The translations under genes were made by a program, and so were the position numbers. Of a DNA stretch of 64,000 bases, positions 59,469 through 64,000 are shown piece after piece; the stretch's first letter is position 1; each line of letters starts with the position of its first letter. Below the pieces are notes generated by a model. The model searched no databases and was not told where the DNA came from. It worked only from the letters and a program-made list of their open reading frames with translations. This stretch comes from Ruminococcus sp. Lineage in GTDB: Bacteria; Bacillota; Clostridia; Oscillospirales; Ruminococcaceae. The stretch spans positions 43,437 through 107,436 of the forward strand of contig JAFVCV010000042.1 of NCBI GenBank assembly GCA_017478965.1, read 5' to 3'.

Positions 59469-60302
59469 ATGGAGCTTTACATTTCAGATCTGGACGGAAC
59501 TTTGCTGGATAACGATGCAAGGCTGTCCGGTCAGACTCTCGCTGTCATTAACGGACTCATAGACAAGGGACTCAGCTTTACAGTAGCGACCGCCCGGACG
59601 ATCGCCTCGGCCGGACGGATACTGGAGGGACTTCACCTCAGGCTGCCGATGATACTTATGAACGGGGTGCTCATATTCGACCCGGTGAAAAGTACCTATG
59701 TCAAGGTAAACAGTCTGACAAAAGAGACAGCCGCCGGAGTCATAGACATAAGCAAAGAGCTTGGCCTTAGCTGCTTTATGTATTTACTGAACTCCCGGGG
59801 GCAGATGGAAACGGTGTATGAGCGTATCGTCGGTGAGGCCATGGAGGGATTCTGTCAGCAGCGAAAACAGCGCTACTATAAGTCTTTCAGGCAGGAAAAC
59901 GACTTAAAAGCCGTGGAGGGTGAGAAGATCTATTTCACCTTCATAGACAGCCCTGAAAGGCTCCGCCCTCTGAGAGATAAAGTAAAAGCCCTTGACAATG
60001 TGTGCTTTACATATTACAATGATGTTTACAGCCCGGGCACCTGGTATCTGGAGGTCTTTTCTCACGAAGCCTCAAAGGCCGAAGGAGTCAGGTGGCTGAA
60101 AGAAAACTGCGGCTTTGAAAGGGTAACAGCCTTCGGGGACAATACCAATGACCTGCCCCTTTTCGAGGCGGCAGACCGGAAGATCGCTGTGGCAAACGCC
60201 GTCAGGGAGTTAAGAGACGCCGCAGATACCGTCATTGAAAGCAATCTTGATAACGGCGTGGCAGGATATCTTGAAAAGGCATGGAGAAAGGAGAATAGCT
60301 GA
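59469..60302 (+). CDS. Cof-type HAD-superfamily phosphatase
   Basis: A 277 aa HAD hydrolase of the Cof family. The catalytic motif DLDGTLL (Asp7, Asp9) lies at the N terminus, motif II is in FTVATAR, and motif IV is in VTAFGDNTNDLPLFEAAD. A large C2-type cap sits in the middle. Such enzymes dephosphorylate sugar phosphates, pyridoxal phosphate or FMN; the substrate is open. Its stop shares one base with the start of the MBL gene, so the HAD-MBL-rlmH genes are one unit. Confidence 0.9.
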   Translation: MELYISDLDGTLLDNDARLSGQTLAVINGLIDKGLSFTVATARTIASAGRILEGLHLRLPMILMNGVLIFDPVKSTYVKVNSLTKETAAGVIDISKELGLSCFMYLLNSRGQMETVYERIVGEAMEGFCQQRKQRYYKSFRQENDLKAVEGEKIYFTFIDSPERLRPLRDKVKALDNVCFTYYNDVYSPGTWYLEVFSHEASKAEGVRWLKENCGFERVTAFGDNTNDLPLFEAADRKIAVANAVRELRDAADTVIESNLDNGVAGYLEKAWRKENS

Positions 60303-61084
60303 TGGCGAGGATATATCCCCTGTTTTCTTCCAGCAGCGGGAACTGTACATATGTCGGTGACGAAAAGAGCGGCGTGCTCATCGACGCCGGAGTGAGCTGC
60401 AAAAGGATAGTCACCGCACTGGAGGACCGCTCCATACCTCTCGGTGCGGTCCGGGGAATTTTTGTGACCCACACCCACAGCGACCACATCAGCGGGCTGA
60501 AGGTGCTGAGTAAAAAGCTGAACGTACCGGTGTTCGCACAGGAGACAAATCTTCGGATACTGGCAGAAAGTGATAAGGTCTTCATAGGCTGCACCCTGAA
60601 GGGAACTGACGAGGGACCTGTGACTGCGGGTGATATCAGGGTCACAGGCTTTGAGACACTTCACGATACCCCGGCCAGCTGCGGCTATAAGATAGAGCTG
60701 CCCTCAGGCAGGGTCTGTGCTGTCTGCACGGACTTAGGCCGGGTGACCTCCTCCGTCCACGATAACCTGAAGGACTGTTCTCTGGTGCTTCTGGAGTCTA
60801 ACTATGATGAAGATATGCTCAGGACCGGACCCTATGACTATGCCCTTAAACAGCGCATATCCTCCGACCACGGCCATCTCTCCAACGACAGCTGCGGCAG
60901 GGAGCTTTGCAGGCTGGTGGAGGAAGGGGTATGCAGGTTCATCCTAGGGCATCTCAGTCCCCACAACAACACTCCTGAAAAGGCAGAGAGGAGCGCTGTG
61001 AGATATCTTGAAAAATATGTCCGGGGCGAGGACTACCTGCTGACGGTGGCAAGCCCCGAGGGTACGAGGACGGTGGTATTCTGA
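60302..61084 (+). CDS. MBL-fold metallo-hydrolase, YycJ/WalJ-like
   Basis: A 260 aa metallo-beta-lactamase-fold hydrolase. The N-terminal FSSSSGNCTYVGDEKSGVLIDAG is the typical YycJ/WalJ start. The metal ligands in THTHSDHISG are His57, His59, Asp61 and His62, and the later HGHLSNDSC and LGHLSPHNN carry further ligands. YycJ is linked to DNA-end processing in mismatch repair and, in some genomes, adjoins walRK and rlmH. The rlmH start lies in its last codons. Confidence 0.9.
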   Translation: MARIYPLFSSSSGNCTYVGDEKSGVLIDAGVSCKRIVTALEDRSIPLGAVRGIFVTHTHSDHISGLKVLSKKLNVPVFAQETNLRILAESDKVFIGCTLKGTDEGPVTAGDIRVTGFETLHDTPASCGYKIELPSGRVCAVCTDLGRVTSSVHDNLKDCSLVLLESNYDEDMLRTGPYDYALKQRISSDHGHLSNDSCGRELCRLVEEGVCRFILGHLSPHNNTPEKAERSAVRYLEKYVRGEDYLLTVASPEGTRTVVF

Positions 61085-61566
61085 TACACGTAAATCTTAT
61101 AACGGTGGGAAAGCTCAAGGAAAAATACTGGCGTGACGCTGCCCAGGAGTACCTCAAAAGGCTCGGAGCCTTCTGTAAGGCCCAGGTGGTGGAGATCGCG
61201 GAGAGCCGGCTGGCCGGCGAGCCTTCGGATAAGGAGATAGCCGCCGCCCTGGAGATCGAGGGGGCAGCTATGGAAAAGTATCTTAACATCAGCGGGGCCT
61301 ATAACATCGCCATGTGCATCGAGGGGAAGATGCTTGACAGCGAGGAGCTTTCAGCCGTCCTGAGCCGGTGCGGCACCATGGGCAGATCCACTGTTAATCT
61401 CATCATCGGCTCCTCCTTCGGGATAGCGCCGGGGATAAAGAGCCGCTGTGACCTGAGGCTCTCTATGTCAAAAATGACCTTTCCTCACCAGCTGGCAAGA
61501 GTCATGCTCCTGGAACAGGTCTACAGGAGCTTTATGATAGAAAAGGGCGGAAGGTATCATAAATAG
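61081..61566 (+). CDS. rlmH: 23S rRNA (pseudouridine1915-N3)-methyltransferase RlmH, probable CTG start
   Basis: RlmH methylates pseudouridine 1915 in helix 69 of 23S rRNA. Homologues of about 159 aa open with the strand MxINIxxVGKLKEKY. The only conventional start is the GTG at 61105, which would cut off that strand and give 153 aa. The codons before it read CTG ATA CAC GTA AAT CTT ATA ACG, that is LIHVNLIT, which restores the homologous N terminus. CTG at 61081 has GAGGACGGTGG upstream and overlaps the MBL stop as CTGA, like the usual ATGA. The SAM-binding IGSSFGIAPGIK and the SKMTFPHQLARVMLLEQVYRS end are typical. Confidence 0.93.
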   Translation: MIHVNLITVGKLKEKYWRDAAQEYLKRLGAFCKAQVVEIAESRLAGEPSDKEIAAALEIEGAAMEKYLNISGAYNIAMCIEGKMLDSEELSAVLSRCGTMGRSTVNLIIGSSFGIAPGIKSRCDLRLSMSKMTFPHQLARVMLLEQVYRSFMIEKGGRYHK

Positions 61567-61651
61567 CCGTGAGCAGCCCCTATCCCTTTAAATCAGCAAA
61601 GAACTGCGAAAAGTCCTGTCATGCAGTTTTTAGGAAACCATCACAATGATG

Positions 61652-61687
61652 ACAGCCCGATTAAAGCCGAAAAGCAAAACGGGCTGT
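61652..61687 (+). terminator. Terminator of the HAD-MBL-rlmH operon
   Basis: ACAGCCCG/CGGGCTGT stem with a 20-nt loop, followed by TTTTTAATAG, 86 nt beyond rlmH. A weaker AACTGC/GCAGTT hairpin precedes it. Confidence 0.82.
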
Positions 61688-61763
61688 TTTTTAATAGTTT
61701 TGTTATCAAAACTCCGAAAAATCGTACTAAATATTTACAGTTCGGAACATTTTTCGCAAACCC

Positions 61764-61792
61764 TTGAAATTTTCGGAAAAATATAGTATAAT
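61764..61792 (+). promoter_or_regulatory. Promoter of the zinc-ribbon/SH3 gene
   Basis: TTGAAA (61764-61769), 17 bp, TATAAT (61787-61792). Confidence 0.87.
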
Positions 61793-61862
61793 GAGTGCAG
61801 AAGAACAGCGGGAGCTGTAAAGTGAGGATGTGACAAGAGGAAAGAGCACGGGGGTGTTTGTG

Positions 61863-63077
61863 ATGTATTGCGAAAATTGCGGGACTAAGCTGCGGGGCGG
61901 CAGTCTCTATTGTGATAGATGCGGCACCAGAGTCGATGTGGAAGATACCAGGATCCCTCTTCTGGACCTGGTGGACTTCGGCATAGACGAAAGTGACGAA
62001 GAGGGGCGTATCAGTATCCCGGAAAACGCTGACCCGAAGGAGAGAAAAGGGTCAGGCCCTGACAGGGGCGTCTCTCAGACCGCTGCGGCGGGCATTACCA
62101 GAAGGTGGAATTTTCTGCCTATGTTTTTTTCAGTAGTATCGCTTATCTGCGTGATGGCACTGTGCGTTTCAGTACTGGCCTACGCTATCACATATGATAT
62201 GCGCACCAAGCGCATAAACAAGACTATCAGCCTGGAGGCGGAGGAAGGCAGCGGCGGATATACCCAGCCGCCGGTGACCATGATACCAGCTCAGGGCGCA
62301 GGGGGAGATAAGGCAGAGAGCGCAGATAAGGATATAGGATCAACAGCCGAGAAAAAGACCACGACAAAACAGAGGACGACTTCACAGACGGAGACCTCAA
62401 CGACCTCAGGAACTCAGAGCGAGACTGCTGCCGACACCACCACAAAGGCAACGTCCTCAGCTGAGAAGGACCTGTGGGAATGGCTCATAGACCCGGGCAA
62501 TGTCGAGGACGAGGTGACCACCACCACGACCGCCACGTCCAGGAGATACAGCTGGGAGGAGCCTGAGGAAGAGAAAGACGATACCGAAGAGGAAGTACGC
62601 TACGATGTTCTTCAGGTCCCTGAGAGCACCTCGCTGATGGACATTATGTATGTAAGCTCAAAGACCGGAGATCTTTATCTTCGCAAGGGCCCGGGCTACG
62701 CATACGGCTATGTCAACAATGTGGGGATAAAAGTCTCAGAGCAGGCCGAGATCTATGCTCAGCAGTTTGACGATGATTACGAAGAGCTGTGGCTTTATGT
62801 GGAGAGCGGAGGCTATAAGGGCTGGGCGCCTATGAGCTCCATGACCCATGTAAAGCCTGCCACGGAGTACAACAATTCATACGTTCTGTTTACCGCAAAG
62901 ACCAGTAAGAGCGGTACCTACGCCTATTCCGGCGCAGGAAAGTCATACGACAAAACATTCTACATTCCCGCTGGCGAACGTGTGGAGGTCTATGATTTCT
63001 CCGAGGATCTCAAGTGGCTCTACGTATATTATAACTACGGCTGGGGCTGGATAAAGGAGGACGCCGTTGGTTTCTGA
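61863..63077 (+). CDS. Membrane protein with zinc ribbon, Ser/Thr linker and SH3-type domains
   Basis: A 404 aa single-pass membrane protein. The cytosolic N terminus holds a zinc ribbon (MYCENCGTKL with YCDRCGTRV). A membrane helix lies at about 92-114 (FFSVVSLICVMALCVSVLAYAI). Outside, a Thr/Ser-rich linker leads to two SH3b-like domains, marked by TGDLYLRKGPGYAYG and GTYAYSGAGKSYDKTF. The second ends WLYVYYNYGWGWIKEDAVG. SH3b domains usually bind peptidoglycan or cell-wall peptides, so this looks like a wall-sensing or tethering protein. The ATG at 61863 has GGGGG 8-12 nt upstream; the longer frame begins 11 codons earlier. It has its own promoter and terminator. Confidence 0.82.
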   Translation: MYCENCGTKLRGGSLYCDRCGTRVDVEDTRIPLLDLVDFGIDESDEEGRISIPENADPKERKGSGPDRGVSQTAAAGITRRWNFLPMFFSVVSLICVMALCVSVLAYAITYDMRTKRINKTISLEAEEGSGGYTQPPVTMIPAQGAGGDKAESADKDIGSTAEKKTTTKQRTTSQTETSTTSGTQSETAADTTTKATSSAEKDLWEWLIDPGNVEDEVTTTTTATSRRYSWEEPEEEKDDTEEEVRYDVLQVPESTSLMDIMYVSSKTGDLYLRKGPGYAYGYVNNVGIKVSEQAEIYAQQFDDDYEELWLYVESGGYKGWAPMSSMTHVKPATEYNNSYVLFTAKTSKSGTYAYSGAGKSYDKTFYIPAGERVEVYDFSEDLKWLYVYYNYGWGWIKEDAVGF

Positions 63078-63137
63078 CTTTTATTGACTGACAGACAGTA
63101 CTGGGTATAAGGGTAATATGAAAACAGCATAAAAAAA

Positions 63138-63171
63138 GTGTGCAGATAAAAATCGCCTATCTGCGCACTTT
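63138..63171 (+). terminator. Terminator of the zinc-ribbon/SH3 gene
   Basis: A stem of about 14 bp (AAAGTGTGCAGATA with TATCTGCGCACTTT, one mismatch) and a 9-nt loop, followed by TTTG. Confidence 0.9.
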
Positions 63172-63382
63172 TTGTTTATGCTGCATAAAATATTTGGCGA
63201 AAAATTGTGCAATATTTATTGGTTAAAAATGTGTAAACACTATGGTAATTCTCAGCAAAATCTGTTATAATATATGTACCACCGTTATGGATCTTTCCGC
63301 CCGGTTCATGAAAAAACCGAGATGGTGTCGGCGGAGGAAGTCAAAGATAACGGAATTCAATTTTTTTGGAGGTAGATCACCA
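63172..63382 (+). promoter_or_regulatory. ppdK promoter and leader
   Basis: TATAAT at 63266-63271 with extended TGT, but only a poor -35 (TGGTAA at 63243-63248). The leader of about 105 nt has CGGTT-8 nt-AACCG inside a longer CCG...CGG pairing, then GGAGGT about 10 nt before the ATG. No other gene seen in the gap. Confidence 0.6.
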
Positions 63383-64000
63383 ATGGCAAAATATTGTTAT
63401 CTTTTCAAAGAGGGCAATGCTACTATGAGAGAGCTTCTCGGCGGTAAGGGTGCTAACCTGGCTGAGATGACAAACATCGGACTGCCTGTTCCCCAGGGTT
63501 TCACCATCACAACTGAGGCCTGCACACAGTACTATGAGGACGGCGGCATCAGCGATGAGATCATGGCTGAGATCAACGAGTATATCGTAAAGATGGAGGA
63601 GATCACCGGCAAAAAGTTCGGCGACAAGGAAAATCCTCTTCTTGTTTCCGTTCGTTCCGGCGCAAGAGCTTCAATGCCCGGCATGATGGATACTATCCTT
63701 AACCTCGGTCTGAACGAGACTGTTGTTGAGACTATCGCAGAGAAGTCCGGCAATCCCAGATGGGCTTATGACTGCTACAGAAGATTTATCCAGATGTATT
63801 CCGACGTTGTTATGGAGGTCGGCAAGAAGTACTTTGAAGAGCTCATCGACAAGATGAAGGCTGACAGAGGAGTTAAGCAGGACGTTGAGCTGAATGCTGA
63901 CGACCTTAAGGAGCTGGCTGAGCAGTTCAAGGCTGAGTACAAGGCTAAGATAGGCTCTGACTTCCCGAGCGATCCTAAGGAGCAGCTGGTCGGCGCTATC
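63383..64000 (+). CDS. ppdK: Pyruvate, phosphate dikinase, N-terminal part (truncated by the window edge)
   Basis: PPDK interconverts pyruvate, ATP and Pi with phosphoenolpyruvate, AMP and PPi; in anaerobes it often runs in glycolysis. The first 206 residues are present. [47 protein letters not shown] (read here as two contiguous motifs) is the N-terminal ATP-grasp start, and [23 protein letters not shown] carries the nucleotide-binding loop. The start is the ATG at 63383 with GGAGGT upstream. The reading frame is open to the last base of the window. No frameshift is visible in this part. Confidence 0.94.
   Translation, partial: MAKYCYLFKEGNATMRELLGGKGANLAEMTNIGLPVPQGFTITTEACTQYYEDGGISDEIMAEINEYIVKMEEITGKKFGDKENPLLVSVRSGARASMPGMMDTILNLGLNETVVETIAEKSGNPRWAYDCYRRFIQMYSDVVMEVGKKYFEELIDKMKADRGVKQDVELNADDLKELAEQFKAEYKAKIGSDFPSDPKEQLVGAI

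Noticed and set aside
1-64000. CRISPR arrays, tRNA, rRNA, insertion sequences, prophage
   Set aside because: No regularly spaced repeats, cloverleaf or CCA-type ends, transposase or phage structural genes were seen in the gaps or frames.

Overview
The window looks like a chromosomal core region of an anaerobic, polysaccharide-degrading Firmicute close to Ruminococcus (Oscillospirales). Pointers are a dockerin-bearing secreted protease, rubredoxin, formate-tetrahydrofolate ligase, phosphoketolase, pyruvate phosphate dikinase, a group II ECF module next to truA, purine-rich Shine-Dalgarno sites, and nearly uniform vegetative promoters (TTGACA-like, 17 bp, TATAAT, often extended TGn). I see no rRNA or tRNA gene, insertion sequence, phage or CRISPR array. 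The lineage is inferred from gene content; no species is claimed.

Layout. 0-18 kb is all minus strand: recA-recX-hypothetical; a lipoprotein / response regulator / histidine kinase / DUF1385 / prmC operon; a secreted GH25 lysozyme with fibronectin-like repeats; fhs-DUF3810-tsaE-tsaB-rpiB; and xfp alone. 18-26.5 kb is plus strand: lepA, two small membrane proteins and hemW, then four poorly known envelope genes (a HlyD/RND-type adaptor lipoprotein without a transporter, a membrane protein, a C-terminally anchored surface protein and an unknown cytosolic protein). 26.5-31 kb carries a divergent type II topoisomerase pair. 31-36 kb holds a small lipoprotein, leuB and a three-gene GlpA/GlpB-like/DUF1667 operon. 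36-41.7 kb is a secreted-protein cluster: two transglutaminase-fold proteins, a histidine phosphatase, and an ACT-domain gene followed by a C39 protease with an N-terminal dockerin.

42-57.3 kb is one long codirectional minus-strand array: ruvC-ruvA-ruvB-glmM-membrane protein-nudix-methyltransferase-60 aa protein-ecfA1-membrane protein-ecfA2-ecfT-87 aa protein-truA-DUF5711-cvpA-clpE. Only one strong promoter (before ruvC) and no internal intrinsic terminator were recognised. 57.3-64 kb is mostly plus strand: murA behind a long, apparently structured leader, a rubredoxin gene on the minus strand, a HAD phosphatase-MBL hydrolase-rlmH operon, a zinc-ribbon/SH3 membrane protein, and the start of ppdK, cut by the window edge.

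Most notable leads: an unannotated short transcription unit at 38.24-38.36 kb (consensus promoter, two hairpins, bidirectional terminator, no gene); the structured murA leader; an uncharacterised membrane protein between the two ECF ATPase genes; an orphan adaptor lipoprotein; the divergent topoisomerase; and a probable CTG start for rlmH. Several start codons were moved because a good promoter or ribosome-binding site lies inside the longest open frame.
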